From contig OY998176.1 of the NCBI GenBank assembly GCA_963921935.1, positions 167,582,445-167,646,444 of the forward strand: 64,000 nucleotides of DNA. Reading direction: 5' to 3'. Made by a program: the position numbers and the translations under genes. This document shows positions 45,724-55,689 of the stretch, piece after piece. This stretch comes from Galeruca laticollis. Taxonomy: Eukaryota > Arthropoda > Insecta > Coleoptera > Chrysomelidae. Numbering within the stretch: position 1 is the first letter of the stretch; every line of letters begins with the position of its first letter. The notes beneath the pieces were generated by a model that worked only from the letters and a program-made list of their open reading frames with translations, ran no database searches and was not told the origin of the DNA.

Positions 45724-47584
45724 ATACAGTATTAACAGGGTTTGGCGAGTTCTGTATGTGTGTTAGAACATACACAATTTTTTTAAATGAATAATTGGGG
45801 AAAATGTGGGCTTTACAGGGGCCTTTTCTTAAGGGTTCCCATATTTGGTCACTTTACCTTAATAATACCTCTTAAGATGATATTTGTTCCATTCCCGTCT
45901 ATTGCTGGCTATGTCAATAGATCTTCTTTCCACATTTTTCATTTAAAACTTGTTGGGTTGAGGTTAAACGTAATGTTCATTTAGTTTCCTTTGAAGTGCA
46001 GAGCACATTTTATAATTCAATTTTGTGTAGTGCCTGTTCTATGGGTTCACAGTTAAACGATTTTTCATCAATTAGAACTTCTGCTTCAAAGCTATTTGCA
46101 ACTTTTTATATCATTTCGAAATTGTTATAAGTTTTTCCCATTTTTCTCCAACTAAATTTTTAGAGTAGTAGAAATAATATGTGCTGTTATAGGTATCTAC
46201 AGATATCAATCAAGCTTATTTTCCGAACTTTAAACATTTATTCATTTATTTTATTGCTATCATTTTTGGTCTCAGGATTCTATTGTAGGTTTAAATTATG
46301 AATTTGAGCTCTACAGCTTCTGACGGTAGCTCAATTTTCAGTAGTAACAGATTTTATATGCCCTCCTTTATCAACTGATATTCACTTCTTTATTTGATTC
46401 AGGTTTTTTTTGTTTCCATCTATTATTTCTACAAGAATTTCTTGGTATTTTGTGAATGAATTTTTCCTCATTATCTAACATCTAATGAATATTATTGGTC
46501 TGCGTAGTTTGTCTACTCTTAAATAATTGTATTTCACAATAGTTTGAAATGGATAAAATATGGACGTTATCAATTTATTGCAGAACTCTGTTTTCATACC
46601 TTCTGTTGCTAGTTTTCAAACAAGATAGTGTTCATATCTCTTATATTCACCTGAAAAGATATTCCTGGTAATTTTTAGTAATGTTTGTATACTATTTATT
46701 ACTTAATTAGATCACTGACTGCAACGTTGCTTTATCTTTTCAATAGATGGTTTCAAATTATTTATAATTTTTTTAAGATGTCTAGCTCACAATTACCAAA
46801 ACTTAAAACATGATTGAATACGTTTTACTGTTATTGACAGTCTGTAAATTGAATATTCAGTTTCGTCTCTATTCCTGAATATTTGCAAAACTGGTGCCAA
46901 ATCGATCGCATGAAGATGTGTTGTAATTATGTAATGAATAAATGGGACTTTGGATATTTTTATATTCTCTAACCTAACCAGCAGGTATCTACTAGAGAGA
47001 TTTTGAATCGAAAGAGAACATTTTGATTTTTGATAAATATACTTAACAATTTAGCACTCTTACATAATCTAAAGACCGGAAGTGAAATCTATTATATAAA
47101 GTACAACTACAAATTCAATGAAACTAATTTTCTATGGTAAAGTGAATATATCCACTTTTCAATGGCACAATGGATAATGAGAAGAATTCAAACCACGTTT
47201 TATATTCCCGGTTAAAGTAGTTAACCGCTATTTTGTCACAAGAAGAATAAAAAGATAACACATAACCAATTTGCGATTTCAAAAGAATGTAAAATTTTAA
47301 TTTAGTGTAGTGGTATGTGAACAAGTTGCAAACTAGAGTTAATCTATTTTCGGAGCGTTACTTGTTTAACATTCAACATTTATTTTCAAAAAAGTGAATA
47401 AAATATAAAATACACTCTTATGCCAGAATTTTTGAACATGTTTATAGTATTTAAAAGGGACATATACATTTATTTACCATTGCGATAATGATATTATGAA
47501 TTTATAATTAATTTGAACTTATTAATACTAATTCAATAATAATCGATCTGTTGGTACCTCCAGAATCAAGTGCCGTGTACTTAC
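45724..47584. other. 1.86-kb AT-rich stretch, presumed intron of the host gene
   Basis: Lies between the truncated BEL/Pao element and the minus-strand exon at 47585. Except for the first few bases I found no repeat or coding similarity. If the exon call is right this is the start of its downstream intron (minus-strand sense). Confidence 0.45.
47579..47584 (-). promoter_or_regulatory. 5' splice site (GTAAGT)
   Basis: On the minus strand the exon end GGAC is followed by GTAAGT, a full match to the donor consensus. The split codon begins with C, in keeping with the His that follows HPLTG in known Couch potato proteins. Confidence 0.75.
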
Positions 47585-47726
47585 GTCCGGTGAGGGGGTG
47601 CATCAAAGTTGGGTGCGTGTTGGCGGCGTTAGCAGCTTGCTGTTTGGGTTTGCTAACCTTCGTATTACTTTTAGCAAACTCCAGTCGGATGGTCTGTGGC
47701 ATGTCGGGGTCAAACCTTACGCCCTG
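47585..47726 (-). CDS. cpo: Internal exon of Couch potato / RBPMS-like RNA-binding protein
   Basis: 142-nt exon on the minus strand. It encodes QGVRFDPDMPQTIRLEFAKS and continues NTKVSKPKQQAANAANTHPT, then LMHPLTG. 'GVRFDPD.PQT(I/L)RLEFAK(S/A)NTK' is the end of the RRM and the adjacent conserved segment of Couch potato in insects and RBPMS/Hermes in vertebrates; 'HP.L(M/V)HPLTG' follows in insect Couch potato. The protein is a nuclear/cytoplasmic RNA-binding factor acting in the nervous system and in reproductive diapause. The acceptor is TTTTGCAG just before 47726 and the donor is GTAAGT just after 47585, leaving phase 0 at the 5' side and phase 1 at the 3' side. The frame stays open past the donor, but without family similarity. 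The other exons (RRM start, C-terminus) were not found in the window. Confidence 0.85.
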
Positions 47727-47760
47727 CTGCAAAATTGCCCACAAAAAATTGTGATTTGTG
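47727..47760 (-). promoter_or_regulatory. 3' splice site with tandem NAGNAG acceptor
   Basis: Read on the minus strand, the intron ends CAATTTTGCAG and the exon starts CAGGGC, so two acceptors lie three bases apart (GCAG|CAG|GGC). Use of the first adds one Gln (Q before GVRF), use of the second drops it. A T-rich tract (TTTTTTG) lies about 18 bases upstream. Confidence 0.7.
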
Positions 47761-48600
47761 TGATTCGATACATGTTAATGGACCAGATCATACAGACAAA
47801 TATTTTAATAAAGTTTAAATTTGATCATTTTGATAAGTATAATTTATATTTCGTTGGAAGAGAACTTCGATGCATTATCAAATAAGGTTTTTGTAGTTTT
47901 GAAAAAAAGTGTCAGGTTCGCTTTAAAATTCCCATTTGTAAAATTACATGAAAGGTTTTCAAATGCTTTTTGGTCACTCAGTCTCAACGTTATAAAATTG
48001 TTTTTAGAAAGAGTAACTTTATGTTATTGCGCTTGTAACTGCTGCGTGGCACAGAAGTGAAATTCAAGAAATAATAGTGACATTTCAATTGATAATAAAT
48101 ATACCAAGTGAATCAGAAAGTAAACAATTCCTCACCAGTGTAATAGTGACAATAAAAACGCAAAAAATAACCTTGGAGGTGTGATAAAAAACATATATTA
48201 AATTAGTAGAAAGAAAGTATTTCAAAGAAACAAATAATGGGTCATCACTATGTTGTACCTCATTTTTCTTGATTGTCAAAACAAAGTAGATGAGTTATAC
48301 AACTTTCTCATTTATCACACATTTAAAACTTGCTCTGACCCTTTCAGGTTTGGGAATACCCCTAAAAAATATAAATTTGGAGCACTCTTTATAACAGATG
48401 TGTTATCGAGGAAAAAACTATGGTTAAAGACGAGAATTAAGTTTGATAAAATAATGAGAAATACTGAAGGAAATCCGCAACACAACAACAATACCTACGG
48501 CATACAGGCATACAATAATAAGATATAATGAAGGCAATCCACTATAAATAACAGCAGCATAAATATCAGGGGTTGGAAGGGGTGAAGGTAGAGATAATAA
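47761..48600. other. Spacer upstream of the exon, presumed intron
   Basis: About 840 bp. Short frames (for example 48250-48528) have no family resemblance. Nothing else seen until the RTE-type LINE begins. Confidence 0.45.
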
Positions 48601-48989
48601 TACCAGCCCAAATGTCAACCTTACCTTCGGTTGGCCACCCTGCTAGATAACCAACAAGGCTCTGACCAACGAACGATTGCCGGGATAAGCAATCCCACAC
48701 TTACTGGCCAACAGCTTCGAGTGGAGGAGATAGTAAGAGGCAGGGCACTCTTTTTTCCTGGAGTTGAGAAATCGGCTCCGAAGCTGGAGGAATCAGAAAA
48801 TGATCAACGGCATAAGGATGTGGTAGGCAAATGGGGACCCAACACATTAAAGACTCATTAGAGTTTTCCCTAGTATTATCACGATGGCTATAGTCAAGAC
48901 AAAATTTAAAATTTCCAGATGTAATCCCTCATTCGGATTTCCGGGAGGAAATGTTCTGAATAATAGTAAGAAAGGATGGTACAGAAAGG

Positions 48990-49643
48990 TAAAGTTGGAG
49001 ACCGTGATATTTGGTACATGGGATGTGCAAACACTAGCACAGCCTGGAACGCTGCAAAACACAATTCAAGAGATGAAACGACTTAAGTGCAGATTTTAGG
49101 CATTAGTGAAATGAGATGGCCGGGTACGGGAGCTAATGGCAACGGGGATGAATATTCTGTATGTTACTCTGGAACAGCAAACAACATTTTCCAACATGGA
49201 GTTGGATTTATATTGCACTAACAAATTGCAACGTGTGTTACCAACTTTGTGCCAATATCAGAGAGGATAGCACTTCTACAAATTAATGCAAGGCCCGTGA
49301 ATGGTAATATCATCCAAATTTATGCTCCTACTACAGCAACAAGGACGTAAACCAGTTCTACAAGCAAATATCAGATATAATCATAACCCTGCCACAGCAT
49401 GATATAAACATCATTATGGGTGATTTCAATGCCAAGCTTGGGAAAGGTAGAACTGCGGAACACATTGGAGACTTTGGACTAGGTGAGAGAATCGAACATG
49501 GCGACACTATAAGTTCATTCGTAGCAGAACATGATCTGATTATTACCAATACATTCTTTCAACACAATACTAGAAGATTGTACACGTGGAAATCTAATGA
49601 TGTGAAACCTACGAATCAGATAGACTTGGTACTCATTAATTAG
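48990..49643 (+). pseudogene. RTE endonuclease domain
   Basis: GTWDVQTLAQPGTLQNTIQE (start block, usually 'tWNVrsl..pg.l') is followed by LGISEMRWPGTG (metal-binding Glu, ISEMRW) with a stop just before it, then GVGFILH, IYAPTT, MGDFNAKLGKG (49416-49450; catalytic D-x-N) and YTWKSNDVKPTNQIDLVLIN (end of domain). The final SDH block is missing. There are at least two frame changes between 49100 and 49416. Confidence 0.75.
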
Positions 49644-49688
49644 AGATTTAGAACTGCATAAAAAACCTAAAAACCTATCCAGGAGCAG

Positions 49689-51765
49689 ATGTACAGTCGG
49701 ATCAGCCTGATAGGAAGGATGATAATCAGGTTGAAGAAGGTAGAGAAAAAACGTGTAAGGAGATACGACTACAGAAAACTGAAAGACACAGCCACAAGAA
49801 ATTTGGTAAAAAGCGAACTCTTGACAGAAACGGAAGAACAGGAAAACGATGGAGATGTAGAAAAAGACCTTAAGATGCTTCAAGAGAGTGTACATAAAGT
49901 CATAGAAAAGTACTTAAAACCTAACAAACAGCTGAAGAAATCTTGGAAAAAGTGTTGGAAAAGAGGAGAATGTATAAAAATAATAAAAGAGAATACATGA
50001 ATATACAAAAAGAAATAAGGGCGAAAATAAGAACAGCCAAAGAAGGAGGGAAATTGGAAAAATGTATGGAAATCGCAGAATGTCAAGCTAAATGTGATAA
50101 CTTCAATATGCACAAGAAGGTAGAGGAAATGGCGGGAGGATAACCAAGGCCGAGTTATAGTAGAGTAGTCGGAAATCAAGCAAACCTTGGAAGAATACAT
50201 TAAACAACTGTTTGATGACGTGAGAACGGTGTCACCCAATATCGAAGAAACAGATGGTCACCTAATCTTAGAGGTAGAACTGCAGGCAGCCTTGGAAAAT
50301 GCAAAAGATCAAAAGGCCTTGGACCCAGACGGGACTCCTGCTGAAATATTGAAGCTGATCGAAGGGAAGAATCTAAAGTGGCTTACAAAAGTGTTCAATG
50401 TGATCTATGATACGGGCGTAATACCCACGGAATGGCTGAGGTCTAAATTCATTACTCTCCCCAAGAAGTCTAATGCTAGGAAATGTAGCCAGTTCCGAAT
50501 AATAAGCTTGATGAGTCATCTGCAAAAGATTTTCCTAAGGATAATTCACAATAGGATATTTAAACTGTGTGAGGAACAGACGTCTGAAACTCAATTCGAC
50601 TTTAGAAGTGCTGTGGGGACTAGGAAAGCTCTATTTCCGGCCTAGGTGCTGTTTCAGCGATGCAGGGATATCAACTGCGAAGTCTACGCATGTTTTATAG
50701 ACTATAGGAAGGCGTTTGATCAAGTATGGCACACGAAAATGACGGAAGTTCTGCAAAAAGCTGGCCTGGACGGGAAGGACCTCAAAGTCATCAGAAATCT
50801 CTATTGGAATCAAAGTGCTTGTGTCAGGGTAGACAAAGAGACAACAGAAGTGATACAAATATTACGTGGTGTAAGACAGGGATGCATACTATCTCCTGTA
50901 ATTTTCAACCTGTACTCGGAATGCATTTTCAGGGAAGCCCTGCAAAATATTGAAGGTGGAATCCTGCTAAGCGGAGAACGACTGAATAATATAAGGTATG
51001 CATATGATACCGTTATTTCTGCGGACAACCTAGCTTCCTTACAACTCCTAATGGACAATGTTACAACATACAGCCGACAATATGGTTTGGAAATAAACAC
51101 CAACAATACAAAGTTCATGATAATGAGTAAGAACCAAAACACCCGCGGAACTTTGTTAGTTGACGAAATTCCTTTAGAAAAAGTCACCATATACGCATAC
51201 TTGGGTACGAACATAAATGATGACTTTGACCAATATTTGGAGATCAGAACGCGTATTTCAAAAGCCAGAACAGCATTCATCAGGATGAAGGAAGTCCTTA
51301 CCAGTCACGACTCAGCTGTCAATGAAAATTCACCTACTGCGATGTTACGTGTTTTCGATCCTTTTCTATGGGGTCGAATCATGGACGTTTACGGAAGCTT
51401 CCTCCAAAAAACTTGAGGCATTTGAAATGTGGCTGTACCGAAGAATCCATCGAATACCTTGGACAGAGAAAATAACCAACATGGAAGTAATGAGAAGGAT
51501 GGGAAAGGAAAAAGAAGTCCTAAACACGGTCAAGACCCGAAAGCTACAATATCTTGTACATATAATGCGTAATGAGAGCCGATATACCCTTTTACAGAAG
51601 ATTCTCCAAGGCAAGGTATGGGGAGCTAGAGAAATGGGAAAAAGGAGAATATCGTGGTTGACAAATTTGAGAACGTGGTTCAACAAATCAACCACTCAAC
51701 AATTCCAAGTTACTGTTAACAAAGTTCGAATAGCCAACATGATAGCTAACATCCGGAGCGGATAG
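49689..51765 (+). pseudogene. RTE reverse transcriptase and C-terminal tail
   Basis: Frame starting 49689 runs with stops (first at about 50000, another at 50643-50645) to 51416. RT blocks: QKALDPDGTPAEILKL (50312; 'KA.GpDgip.E'), GVIPTEWLRSKFITLPKKSN, FRIISLMSHLQKIFLRIIHN, TQFDFRSAVGTRKAL (GF to DF), CFIDYRKAFDQVWH (first Asp), GVRQGCILSPVIFNLYSE. The catalytic YADD reads YAYD (51000-51012): the first Asp of the pair is Tyr, which would abolish polymerisation. After a frameshift near 51345 the tail continues at 51365-51765 with LFYGVESWTFTEASSKKLEA, RRIHRIPWTEKITN and GKRRISWLTNLRTWF. Confidence 0.8.
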
Positions 51766-51786
51766 GCACTTTAAGTAGAAGAAGAA

Positions 51787-52700
51787 CTACGATGAAAATA
51801 TGATTGAACTGGAAGAAGTCTTTATAATTGAGTGGGACATAGTCAGACTGGGGGAAGTGGAGAACTTTGAATTGTACTCCAATTGGGGAACTTACTGTAT
51901 CACACAAAAAGTGATGAAAAGAGTTGGAGTTGGATTAATTATTAATCAAGAGACAAATTCTATCTAGATATTCATGAATCTATAGTATCATACGACAATA
52001 AAATACATGGACGTATAACATCCCCTATGAATGAATGAAAATCGAACCTAATTTTTGTAATTAGAGATTTTAACGCTAAATTAGTAAACATGTTATATTA
52101 TGATGATGAAACCAGTCGAGTACCCTTTCGATACGGCACATAATGAAATAGGGTCCATGCTCATGAGAGACTGGAAGAAAAACGCCTACATGGAATAAAT
52201 ATCTCCTTCAAAGAGAAAACTACAAAAGAAATCAATATGGTTGAGCCCAAACAAGAATCAAAGGATGAAATCGCTTCAGCAAGATCAATCGAATGCATAA
52301 TTGTCCTCAATTCATTTGACACCGACAGCGACTACAGAATATGACAAGGAACAAAAATAGGTGCTAATAAAAATGTAGCAATAAATCAAATATCAAATTG
52401 AATACAAACAGTAAATTAGGAAAAAATTGAAGGATATCTATGTGTACAATGGGTCCACGAATTGCAAAAAACAGTGAACTAACAAATATTAGTAATATTA
52501 TGAACATAATTAGTCCTATATAGTGAACAAAAAATAAGCAGAACGTCGAGAATTCCAAAAAAATGATAGTAGGGAAAGAAATTTCGCCAAGAAAAGAGAA
52601 AAACCTGTGAAAATGTATAAGATTTGACAAAAAATGAGAATATTGGGAGGAAACAGGGGAAAAAAACCAGAAAACCATAGAACTAAATAGTTATTCCAAC
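51787..52700 (+). pseudogene. LINE endonuclease fossil
   Basis: Plus-strand reading starting at 51795 gives VRLGEVENFELYSN, KRVGVGLIINQETNS, then (52150-52260) MLMRDWKKNAYMEXISPSKR-type and WLSPNKNQ readings. These correspond to the middle and end of a LINE AP endonuclease ('gvGf.i.......', 'N.rG..L..f......in T.f......tW.sP'). Dense stops; a few hundred bases in the second half have only weak similarity. It is older than, and a different family from, the RTE element next to it. Confidence 0.5.
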
Positions 52701-52779
52701 ATTAACGAAAATAGAAATGGAGAGATTAAAAAAGGGAATTCGATAAAAATAAAAAACTCAGGTTCCATAAAATATCTAG

Positions 52780-53270
52780 CCGGTTCTCACCTATGAACTC
52801 CAAGCTTGGAACCTTACGAAGGCGAGCTTAAACATTATAGCTAAGACGCAAAGAGCTGTGGGGATGATAAACGGATCAATAGCGGGATTGGTACATAGGA
52901 GATATCACCAAAGTTATAGGTAGTAGCAACCCAAAAATGGAGATTATTGGAAAAACACATGAGACAATAAGCACTAGAAGAATAATTCAACTCGTTCACT
53001 GGATGCCTTCGAAACAAAAGAACAATATGAAAAATCTCAAATGAGATGGGATGATGACATAAAGACTGACACAGGACCAAGATGAACTGAAGGACAAAGT
53101 TCTAAATGAAAAGTAAATAGACAGGCCTGTATCACAAAGTGGATGCACAAAGCAGTTCAGATTGATTGATAGTGGAGAAAAGCTATCAGAAGAGAGAAAT
53201 ATGACAGAATATCAAGGGAATTACGAAAATTGATTCAAACTTCTGAACTGGTTGATATTACCCGTGATTG
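52780..53270 (+). pseudogene. RTE-like ORF2 C-terminus fossil
   Basis: Reads LNIIAKTQRAVGMINGSIAG then (after frame changes) QMRWDDDIKTDTGPR and RQACITKWMHKAVQID. This matches the tail of RTE-type proteins: 'kl...QramermlGi.lrD', 'GRp..RW.DDi.k..G..W...A.dr..W'. About 150 residues are covered with several stops. Confidence 0.55.
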
Positions 53271-53333
53271 TACATCAAAACCACAGATTCAATGTCCTTT
53301 TGTTATAAGATAAGAACAAATACAGTACCCAAG

Positions 53334-53403
53334 TAATTAATTAATTAAATAAGTTGAGTGCAGGTATGTTAGTGCAAACGTAACCCACTCAACTATTAAT
53401 TAA
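53334..53403. repeat. Short perfect-stem inverted repeat
   Basis: AATAAGTTGAGTG (about 53346-53358) faces CACTCAACTATT (about 53384-53395), flanked on both sides by TTAATTAAT-type sequence. The stem is 10 bp of GC-containing sequence plus AT extensions, with a 25-base loop. Probably a MITE remnant; no function can be claimed. Confidence 0.5.
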
Positions 53404-54582
53404 TCAGTGAGCGTGGATTAACTGAGATAAACTGTGTTCGTGGAATAAGCTCAGATTATTTACAAGTGTTACATAGCAAAAATTCCATGTTTTCGTATCC
53501 ATGAAAATTTTCTAGTGATTATTTTGTTTTGAATTGTTTCCAATTCTCTTTGACAATGGAATATTTGTTATTCATATATTATCAAAAAACTATAAAAAAA
53601 TGTGTTCAATTTTATCTCGTTTTTATTCACTACTTTTAAAAAACTACAAAAATATATTTTATAATCTATATAATATATTTTATATAGAACATAACATTTT
53701 TTGGAGTGATCTGAAATGACAAATATTGTATTTAATGGAATTTGGTTAGGTACTACAAAAACCTTACAGCATTCATATGAAAAATATAAACTTCGCAAAT
53801 ATTAGGTATCATATAAATAAAAACTTAGTGATAGTCGTTACCATAGAACATATTTACCATGGAAACAATTAAAATATTTGATTGAATTTCATAACAAATT
53901 AGACTAAATCTGCAGTAGGATCTGGTCCAGATACATTATCGATAATGGTTCAAAATGCATGAGTTGTTTTAGTAGGTGGTTCTGGTTTGTGAATGTTGTA
54001 GGAAATAAGGAAGGTAAACACTTACATACTGAGCTAAATATTAAGTTTATTTCATTAGTTTTCGCAAAAAATGTGAAGTAGTTTCTTTTGAAATATATCA
54101 CATTGTATAAATTTATGAAGAGACAAGTTTATCAGGTGATTTCGTTAAAACTAAAATTCTTGTTGCATTTGAGTGCTTAATTTCAATAATGTGCATAGCA
54201 ATCTAAGATTACAACGGCCTTTATCCTCATGTCATTGTCAACAATAAATTTATTGAAAAAATAATCCAGCATTTTAAAATTAATGGTTTGCATAAGTATG
54301 TTTCATCATCTAATTGATCCGATTCTTACAAAAGCAAAAAATCCAGAATTTTGGCTAAAGATAAAATTACACGAGGCAGAGAATGAAATATATTTGCTAT
54401 TGAAAGTATCATTGTTCACTGGAGCACAAGAAATAGAGAATTGATAAATAAACAACCAGAATAATGGACAATTTTGACGCCTTTGTCTAAGGTCAATTTC
54501 TTAAATTGCAATATTGTAGTATTTAATTTTAATCGTAAAATTTTTTAATTCCAATAATTTTCCATATTTTTGTCTAGTATAC
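53404..54582. other. AT-rich spacer, no gene recognised
   Basis: About 1.2 kb. Very AT-rich around 53520-53730, where short frames are chance products. Nothing recognised. Confidence 0.45.
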
Positions 54583-54910
54583 CTATATGGTGGTGTGAAT
54601 TGAAATTAAGATATCTGCCTGACCAAGTGGATTTGGTTTACCAGCAGTTTCTCCGTTTTTATTGTGTATAGTTAAGTCCAAAAAGTTTATTAGATAATTT
54701 TGTTCTGTTTCGATAGTAAACTGTAATTTGTGGTGATAATTATTGAATTCTCGTAACACACAATCACATTTATCTTTTGGAATGGCTAGCAGGCAATAAT
54801 CCACGTATTATGGAAAAAAAGGAGAATGAAGTTCAGTTTATTCATTACCGTTGTTTCTAGTTCTTCCATGACTTCCATACATAAATATTACAATTTGACA
54901 ACCATCTGTA
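54583..54910 (-). pseudogene. Penelope-like reverse transcriptase fragment
   Basis: On the minus strand, from about 54880: MEVMEELETTVMNKLN then (54804-54583) YCLLAIPKDKCDCVLREFNN, YHHKLQFTIETEQNYLINFL and DLTIHNKNG. In Penelope-like RTs the catalytic block is '(R)YVDD.L.aip.....i...fN..h..iqFT.E.E.n..inFLDl.i.r'. Here the catalytic YVDD reads YVDY, its second Asp being Tyr. It overlaps the RT thumb segment that opens the right arm of locus B (NFLDLKI), so it may be the 5' part of the same family. The fragment lacks GIY-YIG. Confidence 0.75.
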
Positions 54911-55689
54911 CAACAAACAAAACAATAACCATACATTTAATTATGAACAAACAAAAATCCTAAAAACTGAAACAAATACAAAAAAAACGAAAGAATTGCT
55001 TTTTGATTATACATGGTTATCTTCCATACCCTTTACAAATTGATTCATTGTCTGTTCAAGTTAAATGCATTGAATTGCAAAATAAAAACGGTAATAGATA
55101 ACGAAAAAAATCGATTATCAATCCCGAAGTCGTTGTTTGTGTACGTCCGACTAATGGACTTCTCTTATTTGGAGTTATTTTATACATTAATTTTGAATGT
55201 GACGTTCCCACTATGTAGATAATAAAAATTTTGTTCGGAGTATCTGTATGTAAAATTTTATTTAAATTTCAATTGTATGATTATTGAGCTGTGATTGTCA
55301 GTATGAATTTCTATTGTAGTGTTTTTGAAAAAGGCTAGAAAATCAGCTTCCTTAACTAACATACGGTCTCTGACACCGACTTCTCAAATGTTTATTTCTA
55401 TAATGCTACCGCACCAACTTATCGTTCAGCACGAATTAGTAGTTTTCTATCTTGACACCGTACGCTTAGTGATGATGCGACAGTCGTCCTGCTTCTGTCA
55501 GCATTATCACGTTTGTCCTTGTAGACCGATGTTACTTTATGCATATCTGATTTGCTGAAAATACTTGATAAGTCAATATTCATTCTACATGATAAAATAC
55601 TCGTATGTGTATAAATTTATTTTTTGTTCCCTGAAAAGTATTTATGAAGACTCATTGGATTATTTGTTCAACAGAGTATACGATCAAAA
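54911..55689. other. Spacer, no gene recognised
   Basis: About 780 bp. Frames at 55013-55222 and 55319-55558 have no recognisable domain. Confidence 0.45.

Larger units (their letters stand above)
48601..51786 (+). mobile_element. RTE-type LINE, near full length, inactive
   Basis: An upstream short reading (48631-48861) is followed by AP endonuclease (about 48990-49643) and RT with a C-terminal tail (49689-51765), then an (AAG)n-like tail (TAGAAGAAGAA, 51776-51786). Domain order, the absence of zinc knuckles and the tail motif fit the RTE clade. I could not find a target duplication. The fragment at 63735-64000 is the 3' end of a related copy on the other strand. Confidence 0.8.

Noticed and set aside
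45787..45984. 65-codon frame after the BEL remnant
   Set aside because: No similarity to RT or any other domain; chance frame in AT-rich DNA.
47508..47584. Extension of the minus-strand exon reading beyond the donor (KYTALDSGGTNRS...)
   Set aside because: GTAAGT lies exactly where family similarity stops, so the extension is intron translated by chance.
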